Assembly: GCA_963691705.1 (NCBI GenBank)
Contig: OY829541.1
Coordinates: forward strand, 34,546,719-34,610,718
From: Viola odorata
Lineage: Eukaryota; Streptophyta; Magnoliopsida; Malpighiales; Violaceae
DNA: 64,000 bases
Direction of reading: 5' to 3'
In this document: positions 9,813 through 21,166 of the stretch, piece after piece
Layout of the letters: the number at the start of each line of letters is the position of its first letter
Position numbering within the stretch: the stretch's first letter is position 1
Program-made: the position numbers and the translations under genes
Notes under the pieces: generated by a model
What the model was told of the DNA's origin: nothing
The model's input: only the letters and a program-made list of their open reading frames with translations
Database searches by the model: none

Positions 9813-11647
9813 ATGGCCTCAGAGTCAGATCCAGCGCTGTCCCGATCCTCCAACATACCATACAACACCCGCAGATGACTGTTTGCCTTCGCTACCTCCG
9901 ACGCCTCCACCCCAGGGCAGGATGTCATTGCGGGAGAAGTAGATCTTCCTCCTGGGTCAAGTTCGGAAGAAATTACATTCTAGATTTGCTCTCCCTTCTC
10001 CCATATAGCGGGAACCAGCCATCCTACCCCCCAAGCAGTGAGATCTATGATAGGTGAAGCGGACAACCCTTTCGCGAACTCGATAGCAGCTCTCCAAGCT
10101 CAGCTGGATCAGTTGACAGAGATGGCTGCTGGATTTACTCCTCATGCCTCGAGACCTGGTGTGTCCTCCCAAGTAGTTTTCACTCCGTCCATTGTCAACG
10201 AACGACCCTTATCGCCCCGACAATCTAGGGGACTCCCGGCCTCCTTATCATTCTCATTGGCCCCCATCGGCGTCCCGCCGCTTACGCGTGGACCTGTTGA
10301 ACATTCTGGACAGCACAGGGGAGGAATCTCTATCCCTGAGGTAGCTCGCCGACATGATGAGTACAGAGGACATTGGGATGATCGACGGGGAGATATATTG
10401 AGAGAGCCATCTCCCAGATACAGCGAGAGATCTAGCAGCAGAGGTCGACGAGCTCGAACTCCAAGGAGCCGCAGCCGATCTCCTAGAAGACACCAGGAAT
10501 ATGACCCTCAGAATCCCAGATACGACGCTGAAATTCCACACCCGTATCAACCTCATGGGATCCCTGACGCTAACGTTGGCCATCCGTTCAGTTACCGTGT
10601 CAGGCACCACAGAGTCCATCGACATGTGAAACTCCCCGCAGAATCATATGATGGCACGAAAGATCCCGTTTCTCACCTCAATAAGGTGAAGGATTTTGTG
10701 CAATTCCAAACGCGCAGTGATGCAGCATTGTGTCAGATCTTCGTAATGACACTGTCAGGAGTGGCACGTCTATGGTTTGAGGGACTCCCCGCCGGGTCTA
10801 TCGATAATTTTTCTCAATTGGAAGAAAAATTCAAAAGCCGGTTTAGCACGGCTATTCCTATCAGGAAGTCAGCAGCTGCATTGTTCGATATCCATCGAAA
10901 AGCGCAGGAATCGTTAAACAACTTTTTAGGTCGATTTGATCTTGAAATGTCCCTAACGCCAGGGGTCACTATCGATTTTGCGATTGAGGCCCTGAAACGC
11001 AACTGCCGATACAGTAAATTGAGAGACACGCTAACGGTGGACCTCCCGATGACCCTAGATGCGTTAAGGCTGAAAGCGCATAACTATGCGAGAATGGAAG
11101 AGGAGGAAAATAGAGAATGGATCCGAGACATGCCAGCAGACCCATATGTGGCCCCTAACGTCCTGCCTAGTAATGCCCCTGACACGAGGCCCACCGATGA
11201 TCACGGGCAACGAAAATAGCACACTACCAAGGCCTCTAACCGGCAGAGAGGCAATTTCTCAAAAGGAAGACCTGGAGGATCCCCTACCAGGAAACAAGCA
11301 GATCCGCCAAAGGGCCGGATATACGATCCTGACCTTCCATCTCTTATACTCCCACGGGCTGAAATCCTAGCGATAGTCCAACAGCAAAATTTACCCATTA
11401 GATATCCGGCTCTTGTGAAGCCAGGAATGATCATGAGAGGAAGAGAAAACACATATTGCAAGTTCCACAAGGTCAAGGGACATTCAACCGATGTATGCAG
11501 AGAACTGAAATTGGCCATAGAGCGATTGGTCGATGACGGCTACCTAGGAGAATTTGCCACTAAGGCGAGAGAAGAGGCCAGGAACAACCCAATGGGAATG
11601 ACAACTGATCAGAGGCAAGCGCCTTCACGCGCGATCAGATGCCTATG
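9813..11647 (+). pseudogene. RT3 gag (broken)
   Basis: Nucleocapsid/capsid precursor. The start ATG at 9813 aligns with the starts of RT2 and RT5 gag. The Arg/Ser-rich stretch is at about 10430-10490, the gag core (LWFEGLPAGS) near 10770-11090, and the knuckle C-x2-H-x4-H-x4-C near 11457. Stops: TGA 9876-9878 (CGA in RT1), TAG 9981-9983 (shared with RT1), TAG 11217-11219 (GAG in RT1). Near 11633 about 58 bases present in RT1 are missing, with a short GCG/CGC microhomology at the junction, which throws the end of gag out of frame with pol. The longest open part begins at 10038. Confidence 0.9.
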
Positions 11648-14600
11648 ATTAATATTATTGCCGGGGGGACACCCTACTTCGAGGAGGCCATACCACAAAC
11701 GCCTAGTCCCGGGGAAAAGCGCAAGCGAGAAGGCGCACAAGTAAAAATCGAGGCGATCAGTGCCCTAGACAGAATGATATTGTCCTTTTCGGAAGAAGAC
11801 GAAAAAGGCATTATTTTCCCACACAACGACGCGTTGGTAGTCACACCTGTCATAGGAAGTCACGGGGTGAGAAGAACCCTTGTTGACAACGGGAGCGCAG
11901 TAAATCTATTTTCGCTGGAAGCATATAACTTGATGAAACGCCCTGATGGGGAGCTAGCGCCATGCGTAAGGCCAATTATCGGGATTGATGGCGTACCGAT
12001 ACCGGTAGCCGAAATAACATCCTTGCTAGTATACTTCCGAGAGGACACATCCAAGCGCTCAGAAGAGCTATTATTCCTGGTTGTAGACCTAACGTTACCA
12101 TACAACGCTATACTGGGACGACCGTTCCTCAATCGTTTCGGGGTAGCAATATCCCAAAAACACCTGCGAATGAAATACCCCTCGTGGGAGGGAGTGGTCT
12201 CAATCAAAGGAGACTAGAAGCTGGCAGCCGAATGTTATTTGCTCATGACTCAGAGGAGTTGCGACCGCTACGTTTGCGTGGCAGACGATCCTTTTGACGA
12301 TAAAGAAGAAAAGCACACTCAGCCGTTAGATCAGATGATGGTAATACCAATCGCTGAGGACAACGAGGCAAATCTCTTGGTCAGTGAGAAACTGAGCCCT
12401 GAAGAGAGCATACAACTAACCCGGCTATTAAGAAAATGCAAGAGAGAATTCGCATGGAAACCAGCGGACATGCCTGGAATCTCGCGAGAAGTCACCGAGC
12501 ATCGACTAAACGTTAGCCCTGAGGCCAAACCTATCCAGCAGAAACGACGCGCCTTTTCATCAGAGAAAGTGATGGCTATCGAGAAGGAGTTACTAAAGCT
12601 CATGGACGCGGGGTTCATTTGAGAGGTTCAGTACCCAACCTGGCTGGCTAACCCGGTCCTAGTCCCAAAGCCTAACGGAGATTGGCGTATGTGCATTGAT
12701 TTCACTGACCTAAATAATGCTTGTCCCAAAGATTGCTATCCCCTTCCTCGAATTGACCAGCTGGTCGACCAAACTGCGGGTTACGCTTATTTAAGCTCTC
12801 TGGATGCTAACTCCGGGTATCACCAAATCCCAATGGCTGCCGAGGACGAAGAAAAAACTGCCTTTATCACCCCTGGGGCCACATATTGCTACACCGCAAT
12901 GCCGTTTGGGCTAAAGAATGCCGGGGCAACATTTCAGCGCATGGCGAATAAGATTTTCGAAAAACAAATAGGGAAGAACATACAGGCCTTCGTGGACGAT
13001 ATCCTGATAAAAAGTCGAAGCTTCGGAGACCATCTGGCCGATTTGGAAGAAGTTTTCAATGTGATGAGAAAATACAAGATGAAGCTGAACCCACGAAAGT
13101 GCATGTTCGCGTTCCAAACAGGAAAATTCTTGGGCTACGTGGTTAGCCGAAAGGGTATTCAGCCCAACCCTTCAAAGGTAAAAGCCATTCAGGACATGAT
13201 ATCCCCGCGAACGGTCAAGGAAATACAAAAGCTCACTGGCCGCATCATCGCGTTAGGACGGTTTATATCTAAGCAAGGAGAGAGATGCCTCCCCTTTTTC
13301 AAGGTCATTCAAAACAAGGCCCCGTTCGGGTGGACAGAGGAATGTGAAAACGCGTTTGCAGGACTGAGAGCCTACCTGTCATCCGATCTAGTGCTAACGA
13401 GGCCTGAGTTCGGCGATGAGCTATACCTATATCTGGGAGTAGCTGACGAAGTAGTCAGCGTCGTCCTCGTACGAAGTGAAGGGCATGTATACCGCCCCGT
13501 ATTTTTTGTAAGTCACATATTAAAAGACGCGGAGCTACGATACGCTCGCATCGAGAAGATAGCACTTGCTCTAATACAGGCAACGCGAAAGATGGACCGA
13601 TATTTCCAAGCCCACCCTGTTACCGTTCTAACTGATCAGCCGCTGAGAATTTTTTTTAGAAAGCCTGATTCCTCAGGGAGAATGTTGATTTGGGCAATCG
13701 AGCTCGAACAATACGGGCTGCAATACAAAGCCAGGCCGGCAATAAAAGCCCAAGTGTTAGCTGACTTCATAGCAGAGTGCACCTTCACCAAAGAGGTGTC
13801 GGAAAAGCTGCCAGAGGAAGAGCCAGAAAACGCATGCCTACCATTCCCGGAAACGCACGCAGACTCATGGGTTATTCACGTGGACGGTGCAAAGAATCAA
13901 GAGCTGGCAGGAGCAGGAGTTTTCCTGGTGGGGCCAAGCGGCCTAGAAATACGATGCGCTATTAGAATCCTACAACCGTTATCCAACAACGCCGCTGAAT
14001 ACGAAGCGCTGCTGGCAGGACTCTGAATCGGAAACACCTTCTCCGCCGAAGCCCCTACCGTCGTGAAGGAACAATATGGCTTGCGCCTAAAGATACGGGG
14101 AGACTCTAAATTGATAATGGATCAAGTCCTTGGAAACTCTCAAGCCCGAGAACCCGTCATGATTCGATACTTGGCCAAAGTAAAGCGTGAGCTGTCGGAG
14201 ATGCAGGAAAAAAGCACTCAGGTCATCTTCGAGCACATTCCCAGAGAGAGTAACGAAGAGGCTGATAGCCTCACCAAGATGGCAGCCAACGCGGACGCCT
14301 CTATACCTAATCAGGTACATGCATCGTTGTGTGTGGAAGAAATAGAAAATGACTGGCGAATTCCAGTGGTAGAATATTTGAAGCATGATAGGCTACCCGA
14401 TGAAATTGCGGAAAGAAGGAAAATCCTTAAACGGGCGGCACGATGCACCTATTACAATGGAGAGTTAATACGGAGGTACTTCTCCCACCCAATCGCTAAA
14501 TGCTTAACAGACCAAGAAGGCTTGCATGTGCTAAGAGAAATTCACGAAGGGATATGCGGCATGCACATCGCGAGCGATACGTTGGCAGCTCAAGTCTTCC

Positions 14601-15589
14601 GATCGGGATTCTACTAGCCTACCATACGAAAAGATTGCCATAACTTCGTAAAAACCTGTCAGAAATGTCAGGAATACGCTAAGATCCCTCAAAAACCGGC
14701 CACGCCAATCTCAGAAATAATTGCACCGTGCCCGTTTGCCAAATGGGGCATTGACATATTAGGCCTGTTTCCAATGGCTAGATCTCAGTTAAAATTCGTG
14801 GTCGTGGCGGTAGACTACTTCACAAAATGGGCAGAAGCCGAGGCGTTAGCCACCATCACCACTGAAAAAATCTGGCATTTTTTCAAACAGCAAGTCATCA
14901 TGAGATTCGGGGTTCCGCGCATATTGGTTAGTGACAATGGAGCGCAGTTCACAAGCCAATTCTTCAGGGATCAGTGCGCAGAATTCCAGATCGAACAGAG
15001 GTTCTCTTCTGTGGCGCACCCCCAAACCAATGGTCAGGCAGAAGTAACCAACCGCAGCATCCTCAGCGGCATCAAAAGAAATCTAGAAGGTTCCAAAAAG
15101 AAATGACCAAACGAACTGCCATACGTACTATGGGCCTATCGCATGACTGTTAAGACCAGCACTAGAGAGACCCCATTTGCGTTAGCCTTCGGAACCGAAG
15201 CAGTCACACCGGTTGAGATCGGAATGATGAGCCTTTGGGTGGCCCATTTCAGAGAAGAAAATAATGAGGAAAGGTTACGTGCTAACCTTGACGCCCTACT
15301 AGAAACACATGATGAAACATTGCTGAAAACTCTACACTACAAAAGAAAAATGGCGCAATACCACAACCGGCAAGTGAGAGAGCGATTGCTCAAAGCTGGG
15401 GATTTAGTGCTCAGAGATAGACGAGCGGCAGGGCAGCGCATGGGCAAACTCAGCCCAAACTGGGATGGACCATATCGCGTCACCCATATTATGGGGAGAG
15501 GAGCTTATCACTTGGAAACGCTCGAGGGAATGCCCCTGCAGAACTCTTGGAATAGAGCCCGACTGAAGCTATGCCACGCCAGGAGCTAG
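11639..15589 (+). pseudogene. RT3 pol: protease, RT, RNase H, second RNase H, integrase (broken by five stops)
   Basis: One frame runs from 11639 to 15589. Protease: LVDNGSAVNLF near 11880. Reverse transcriptase: from about 12660, with LDANSGYHQIP and catalytic FVDDI at about 12989-13003. The usual RNase H region follows, about 13420-13640. The second, plant Tat-type RNase H (WVIHVDGAKNQELAGAG, NNAAEYEALLAGL) is at about 13870-14300. Integrase has the zinc-finger region ending CQKCQ near 14670 and the D,D,E core (GIDILG, SDNGAQF, NGQAEV) at 14750-15060; a C-terminal domain with SPNWDGPYRV ends at 15589. Stops at 12215 (TAG), 12620 (TGA), 14024 (TGA), 14615 (TAG) and 15104 (TGA) are each explained by a single C-to-T or G-to-A change from the expected codon. 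The element cannot make its own enzymes. Confidence 0.93.
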
Positions 15590-15681
15590 CTCACCCTATC
15601 TGGTAACATCAATACTATTCTAACGAGATATATCCTTTTGTGCGTTTGTTGTTGAAATGCAGATAGTGAAGCATGCCAAGA
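15590..15681 (+). other. Short spacer after RT3 pol
   Basis: AT-richer spacer leading into the minisatellite; nothing recognised. Confidence 0.4.
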
Positions 15682-16170
15682 GTGAAAATCCTATCCTTGT
15701 GATGGCTGGTCCTGATCAGACAGCTCACTAAGACGAGGCACGCCCTGGCATGGCTAAGTGGTTGGGAGTGAAAATCCTATCCTTGTGGTAACCGTGCTCA
15801 TATAGATGGCCCACTAAGACGAGGCATGACCCCAAACGCTTCCCGGAGTGAAATCCTATCCTTGTGGTAACCGTGCTCATATAGACGGCCCATTAAGATG
15901 AGGCACGCCCCGGTATCCTTGGGAGTGAAAATCCTATCCTTGTGGCAACCGTGCTCGCATAGACGGCCCATTAAGGCGAGGCACGACCCCAAGGAGAGAC
16001 CAACTCCGTCCTGGAAGTGAAAATCCTATCCTTGTGGTAACCGTGCTCATATAGACGGCCCACTAAGATGAGGCACGTTCTAGAGACGCGAGGTGACAAC
16101 GCTTAGGGGTGAAAATCCTATCCTTGAGATGGCTGGTCCTGATCAGACAGCTCGCTAAGATGAGGCACTC
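15682..16170 (+). repeat. RT3 minisatellite A after pol (six units of about 77-92 bp)
   Basis: Units begin near 15682, 15768, 15848, 15925, 16017 and 16109, each with GTGAAAATCCTATCCTTGTG followed by a variable middle and CACTAAGA-GAGGCACG. RT2 has the same repeat type in the same place after pol (29990-30455). Conservation of a repeat at this site in two diverged elements suggests a role or a mechanism, but I cannot say which. Confidence 0.85.
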
Positions 16171-16284
16171 CCCAAGCCAATTTCTGGCGAAAGAAAGGAG
16201 GACACTCCAGCTAGAAATTGAGCGGTTGATACTCGGCTGAGTAAGGCTGAAAAGACATCCGTACCGCAACAACAACATGGCTGC

Positions 16285-16608
16285 AGGCCTAACGGTGATT
16301 TGAATCTGAGCAACGCCGAGTCGTTCTTGGAAATGCTATCGGAAGGCAGCAGGCCTAACGGTGATTTGAATTTGAGCAACGCCGAGTCGTTCATGGAAAT
16401 GCTATCGGAAGGCTGCAGGCCTAACGGTGATTTGAATCTGAGCAACGCCGAGTCGTTCTTGGAAATGCTATCGGAAGGCAGCAGGCCTAACGGTGATTTG
16501 AATCTGAGAAACGCCGAGTCGTTCTTGGAAATGCTATCGGAAGGCAGCAGGCCTAACGGCGATTTGAATCTGAGCAACGCCGAGTCATTCTTGGAAATGC
16601 TATCGGCG
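16285..16608 (+). repeat. 66-bp tandem repeat (4.9 units), open on both strands
   Basis: Units start at 16285, 16351, 16417, 16483 and 16549 and differ at only a few bases. Because 66 is a multiple of three, the plus strand reads a 22-residue repeat (NLSNAESFLEMLSEGSRPNG in part) and the minus strand another (NDSALLRFKSPLGLLPSDSI in part). The plus frame is open from 16300 to 16686. I do not call a gene; RT2 lacks this block. Confidence 0.85.
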
Positions 16609-16835
16609 GGAACCTGTGTGGAGGTCATGCGAAAACAAAATGGGCGCATCTATGGAGACACGGAAGCAAACGCCACGGACGAATAATTGTGCAAGCAGTA
16701 ATATGAAACAAACAGACAGACAAGTTCCTTTCAAAAGGAGTAGCCCAACCAAGGCAAAAAGTGTTATCAGTTAACATTACAAAACAAGGAAGGCCTCGAC
16801 GGCCGCAAAAATTAGAATGTGTCCAAGTTCAAAAA

Positions 16836-19134
16836 CTAAGGAGCGGGTGGTGCGTTGACTCCTTCCCGTCGTTTCGCCCTCCATCGATAGAAGCTGTCAT
16901 CATTAATAGCGTGGACTCTACTATCAAAATACTCGGCTAGCTCATCAATACAGAGTTTTTCTACCCCCTGATGATGCATCAACGCCTCCGACATGAGCCC
17001 TGCGCCCTCGTTCAAATACCACTGATTCTTCTCGACATTTAGAGCTAGATCAGTGGACAGCTCGGCATTCCTCTGCCTCTCTCGGCGTGACTCATTCTCC
17101 TCATGAGAAAGGCGTTCGGACAGATCGGCACCCTTCCGCTTCTCCTCTTCCAAAGCAAGCTTGGCAGCCTCCAGCTCCTGCTTGACAGTCGCCACTTCCT
17201 GCCGGGCAGACTCCGTTTCCTGGTTGGCAATGTTAAGCGCATCCACAAAACTCTGGCGCTCGTTCTGCAACCTGGTTATCTCCCCCTGTCCGTTTGCGGC
17301 AATCCTAGCATTCTCCTCATCCATATAATGGAGGTGGCAGAAGAAAGAAAGTGCTTGGGAGCGAAGAAAGTTTATACGGTCCTGCGCACTCCTAGCCGCA
17401 AAGGTATCTCTCTCCCTTGGAAGAGACATAATCTCGGCTATCAGATAAGAGGTAGACGCGAGGATGAAATCATGATCAGTCCCGGCAGGAAACTGCAAAA
17501 TATTGTCCCTGAAGGAGCGCAAACCGATATGATGAGTAGGCATGAGAGGAGGATTATAAGTAGAGACGCCGGCAATCAAAGCAGGGGCAGGGCCACCTCT
17601 CGCGATACTAGGCGGAGACATTGGAACAAAGAGCAGAGCGGCAGGCGAGGAGGGTCGGCTGCCGGAACCTCCCGCGTTAGGCGCCGGGGACCCATCTCCA
17701 CCAAGTGACTCAAGGTTAAGGGCACTCGAGTTATAGCCCGTCGCGGTGGAGCAATCGGCTAAAACCTGAGGACTGCCACCAAAATCAACACCCTGTGACT
17801 GCTCGCCAAGAACACCACCGCCCTCAGGAACGTTCAAAGAAGGATTCGCAGCAGAAGAGCTAGGACTGTGCTGAAGCTCATAGTGTGCCTTCTTCTGACG
17901 CTCTCGAAGAACCTCAGCGACTGACATATCACCTGGAGAGGTTGACTGAACAGAAACAGTGGAAACCTCCTAGAAAACACAATACATGGATACCCATATA
18001 ATAAGAAAATTATACGGAAGAGAAGAAAACCTTAGAGAGAAACGAACGCATACTTGGGTGACTGGGGAAACCAGAGGTACTGCGGTAGGAATGGGATCAA
18101 CTATTGCCTCTGAAGAAACAGCAGTGTGGGAGGAAACGGATTGCGTGGCACGCGTTTTCTTCACTCTTTTCTTCCTTGCCACAAGGGTGCGAGGAGGTGT
18201 CGATGAGGTAGCACCCGTAGCGGTAACGTCAGCGGTAGCAATGCTTTCCTCCTCAGCAGCGGCCTTGGCAGCGGCGGCAGCTTTCTTCCTTTGTTCCTGT
18301 TTCTTTTCCTCCGGAAGTACTCAGGCTCCCAACCAGGCGGAGGCACTGCACAGTTAAAGAAACGTTAGCGTTAGTAATCCTTGGCAACGCAACAAGGAAA
18401 AAGGGCAAACGCTCACCCTTTTTGCACTGATCTATTTCCAAACCATTAGCCACCTTTCGGGCATCAACGCTGAAATCCAGTTGAAGTAGCGTCTTCAACC
18501 AGCCATCTTCCGGATCAGAAAGGGGTTTCCGGTGGCCCCAAGCCCCATCCTTAATTTTCTCATTGAAGCCGGCCCTCCACAACGGCTCGGGCAGATCAAT
18601 AATGAAAAACTCTTCTTTCCAATGAGGAACAAAAGACTCGATACCCATAAGCTTCCAGGTAAAAGGCTTCAAGGAGCCATCTTCATAACGAGGGGATATG
18701 GATATCACCCCCTTACGAGAGTACAACTGGAAAATGTCATGAAGCAGTGCTAGAGTAGGAGACTCAATCCCCTTAAAACGACACAGTGCGGTAAAGGCAC
18801 TGACAACGCAAATCGCGTTGGGACTCAACTGAGCCGGAGCCAAATCAGAATCAGCCAACAACAACTTGACAAGCGGGTCAAGAGGGAGGCAAAACCCATG
18901 GTCAAATAACTTAGCATATAATATCCTACTGTTACCGGGCAGAGCGCTGTTCAGGCGAAGAGATTCGGAAGCAGCGCGCACGGGATATTCTCGGGGAAAT
19001 CGTGCATTACACTCAGCCAGTCTACGATTAACTAAGGGCAGAGTATAAAGAGAAGTGGGGGTAATGTTAATTTTTTCTTCTCCGGTGGACTCTTGAGGAT
19101 CCCCTTCATCGGAAGATCTCTTAGTCTTAACCAT
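16836..19134 (-). pseudogene. RT3 antisense gene 1: PF04195-like N-domain, coiled-coil C-terminus, three exons
   Basis: Start ATG at 19132-19134 (MVKTKRSSDEGD). Exon 1 is 19134-18417, exon 2 is 18345-18054, exon 3 is 17969-16836. Introns begin GT and end AG, with phases 1 and 0, as in RT2. Exon 1 holds a domain resembling 'putative gypsy type transposon' (PF04195): FDHGFCLPLDPLVKLLL, then APAQLSPN, then SPRYEDGSLKPFTWKL. Exon 2 is Ala/Lys-rich and has a one-base frameshift near 18318. Exon 3 holds a Ser/Pro/Gly-rich part, a second conserved block (GLRSFRDNILQF to FFCHLHYMDEENAR) and a long Glu/Lys coiled coil. It is antisense to gag-pol. Function unknown; PF04195 was named from such elements and no activity has been shown to my knowledge. 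Confidence 0.82.
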
Positions 19135-19298
19135 GACTAGTAAAGGAGAAGTGATGAAAAAAGAAAGGACGTGTACCTTCACAAAGAGGACACCAGGAGT
19201 CTCAGACCAAAAATAGGAGAGCGGCGCGAGTTGTTTGTCCAAGAAGCAGCAGCGTGCGAGAGAGTAGATTAAAAAAGAAAAAGGAGGAAGAGGAAACA

Positions 19299-19307
19299 TT
19301 ATATATA
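19299..19307 (-). promoter_or_regulatory. TATA box of RT3 gene 1
   Basis: TATATATAA on the minus strand, about 165 bases before the gene 1 ATG. The intervening leader has no competing long frame. The fused gene of RT2 lacks this segment. Confidence 0.5.
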
Positions 19308-19789
19308 ACCCTGAAAGGACGTGACCAATCAGCGGCAGACACATGGCAAGGCAGCGCGTTGGAAAATAAGGCACGCGCGAGAAGGTACAAGTTTAAAAAA
19401 CAATGACGAAACGCTTCAGTGCTCACGTCTCCCTAGAAGACGCCTACTTCAAACGCCCCTCCGTAGAAAGACGCGTGTCCTTTTCCATCATTGCCTTTCA
19501 GATCGCATTAAAGGGAAGGTCTGCGGCATTTAATGACCTAAAAAGCAGTGCTGGCTTGGTCAAACGGTGCGACAGCACAAGGAGGATAAGGGAGAAATAA
19601 CGATGGCATAAAATTATTCGCACGAAGGCGATAAAAGTTACAAAGCGTCAGCATTATTACAAGAAGAATAATGACAAATGGTCCTCGAAAAAAATAGGCA
19701 GACAGCAATAAAAAATAAATAACAAAGGAGAGCCCAGAAACCCGTTAGGGGTACTTCTCTAGAAGCAAAGTAGCGCTACACCTCGGGCG
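19308..19789. other. RT3 spacer between gene 1 and gene 2
   Basis: About 480 bases with no supported gene. AT-rich near 19600-19740. It contains the region upstream of gene 1 and the 3' flank of gene 2; I found no clear AATAAA on the minus strand. Confidence 0.4.
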
Positions 19790-20996
19790 TTAGCTCTTTT
19801 CTCCTTCTGAGGCAGAAGAGCCAATCCCACCTTGGCTAACCTCATCCATTACGACAGAAATATAGTCAGCAACGTGGGCAGGGTCGGAAGAGTTACCCTT
19901 AAAACGGGTTGCAAATCCGGAAGTAGAGACTTCCAGGATTTTCTTCTTCCACCATTCCTCCTTTAATGATGCCCTAGCGGATTCCTCGTCTCGGGCAGAC
20001 ATCTCTTCGCAAAGAATGAGATTTTTCTTCCTCTCCAACGCTAACTCCGCCTCCAGAACCTCCACCTTTGCTTTCCCGACAGACCTCTCTCTGTTTAATT
20101 CCTTTTGCGACTCATCGCCAAGACGCGTTAGCAACCTCATCTACTCCACCACTTTCTCAAGTTGCACTTGCCTAAGGCACAGCGCGCTGGAAAAATTACG
20201 TGACTCGCGATCATGAATCTCGAACAAATGGTTCAGGTGGCGGAAGAAATCTAGAGAATCATTCATCATATGGAAAAGACGAGCTGGTGGCGGAAGCTGA
20301 AGAAACTCTTCCTTCTCCTTCTGAGAGCCCAGCATCTCCCATAGCAAATGCGCAGTAAATTCATCTCTGGAGAAGGGTTGAGAAACCCCGATAGCGCGGA
20401 GAGCATCAAAGCAGAACCCTTTCAAACCCATGCGGTAGGAAGGGGTCTCGTTAGGACTGCCATAAGAAAGATTGACTGAGGGAGCGGGAGAAGAACACTC
20501 GGAAATCGCATCCGCGATAGGAGAAAAGAACAGTTGTGGAAGGACTTTAGGCGGTAGCCCAGCAGTTGAATCCGCAGCAGAAGGTGCGGCAACTACGTCC
20601 GGAATGCAATGAGAAATTGGAGAATCGGGAGCGTCGACTGTAGGAAGAGGACACGCTGTCGATGGGACCTCCGTTTCGGTAGAGCCCGCAGCAGCCGGCA
20701 CCTCGGTAACTTCCACCGGTTGGGAGACACTCGTCTCAGGGGAAACGGTAGAGAGAGGAACAGTTGCTGCGTCAACAGAAGAAGTCCCGGCGGCCTGGTC
20801 ACCCGCTGAGGATCGAAGTTTTTTCCGCTGTAAGGAAGAGGCATGGCAAAGGTCCGACTTAGCATCCACATACTCATCATCGCTAGTAATTACTGTCGTT
20901 GCAACTGGGCTAGAGTCCGTCCTCTTACGACGCTCCGGTAGCCAATTTTCCACAAAGCGAGAAACTCGGGCAGAGCCGGTGGGCCTTCGCCCTCCC

Positions 20997-21032
20997 TGGG
21001 CAACCGTCTTGGTTCTCTTCCTCGGAGGAGGA
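20997..21032 (+). repeat. 36-bp inverted repeat, exon arm
   Basis: This arm is native: it encodes the PPRKRTKTVAQG part of gene 2, which RT2 also has. It is matched perfectly in reverse at 21131-21166. Confidence 0.9.
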
Positions 21033-21130
21033 ACGTTACCCCGACTAGAGCCCTCGGCAAGAGGGGAAGCTGGTAAAGTTTGAAGGGGCGTCACATTCAA
21101 AGGAGCGTCAGCGTCACCTGGGAATTAGCA

Positions 21131-21166
21131 TCCTCCTCCGAGGAAGAGAACCAAGACGGTTGCCCA
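21131..21166 (-). repeat. 36-bp inverted repeat, copied arm in intron 1 of gene 2
   Basis: Perfect reverse complement of 20997-21032 with a 98-base spacer. It lies where RT2 has the intron donor, so it is the derived copy. It could fold into a long hairpin. Confidence 0.9.

Noticed and set aside
16155..16649. Minus-strand 164-codon frame over the 66-bp repeats
   Set aside because: A side effect of a repeat length divisible by three; the plus strand is open too and nothing similar is in RT2.
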